Positions 63,883-64,000 of a stretch of 64,000 nucleotides of DNA are shown here, piece after piece. Source of the DNA: Symbiodinium natans (Eukaryota; Sar; Dinophyceae; Suessiales; Symbiodiniaceae). The DNA lies in contig CAJNDS010002553.1 of assembly GCA_905221605.1 (NCBI GenBank), positions 302,000-365,999 on the forward strand. The letters are read 5' to 3'. Each line of letters opens with the position of its first letter. Within the stretch, counting starts at the first letter, position 1. A program made the position numbers and the translations under genes. The notes beneath the pieces were generated by a model. It was given only the letters and a program-made list of their open reading frames with translations, searched no databases and was not told where the DNA came from.

Positions 63883-64000
63883 TGTCTTGGCCCCCCCTTC
63901 ACAAAACATATTATCTCTACTTTGTTGTCCAGAAGCAGATGTTGGCGCGTAAGGCCTTTTCACACCCGAAAACATCTCTCAGTCAGCAAAACGCAAAGAG

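Overview
The window looks like nuclear DNA of a dinoflagellate, probably a Symbiodinium/Polarella-type alga. Four things point there. A 22-residue LQSLSFG..FNQSLENV repeat protein opens the window. The simple sequence is almost all plant/dinoflagellate-type TTTAGGG/CCCTAAA. Every gene piece I can support reads on the + strand, with short gaps between neighbouring genes. Introns that can be placed from exon phase very often begin with GC or GA and end AG before a G, the donor usage described for dinoflagellates. No species is claimed. There is no sign of bacterial operons, rRNA, tRNA or CRISPR.

Layout. 1-348 is the 3' end of the FNQSL-repeat gene. About 425-52,950 is a gene-bearing zone in which short GC-rich coding islands (30-170 bp) alternate with telomere-like tracts and small inverted-repeat elements. 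The best-resolved gene is a secreted FkbM-type methyltransferase at 15,570 to about 18,276, with seven exons whose phases all join. A second phase-consistent chain runs through seven exons at 38,919-42,291. A third short gene may start at 49,461. Likely gene junctions are at 15,540/15,570, 43,588/43,745 and 49,293/49,461. Possible kinesin-type FHA exons lie at 8.1-11.2 kb. Many other islands are listed as single candidate exons; their frames are read by eye and some islands are open in two frames.

The introns are the main interest. In the methyltransferase gene, five of six introns carry a telomere-like tract flanked by a duplication of the local sequence (12, about 10, 4, 11 and 16 bp). Introns 2-6 also hold small mobile elements that recur in other introns or elsewhere in the window. 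This looks like intron creation and growth by element insertion followed by telomere-repeat capture.

From about 53.0 kb the character changes. 53.1-55.1 kb is an AT-rich array of about 235-bp units that reverses orientation in the middle. 55.1-56.2 kb holds degenerate short repeats. 56.2-63.9 kb is a roughly 3-kb unit present twice in tandem, CT-rich at one end and ending in palindromic modules. The second copy is split by an insertion of about 1.7 kb that itself contains a minisatellite and long inverted ends. No confident gene is seen in this last part.
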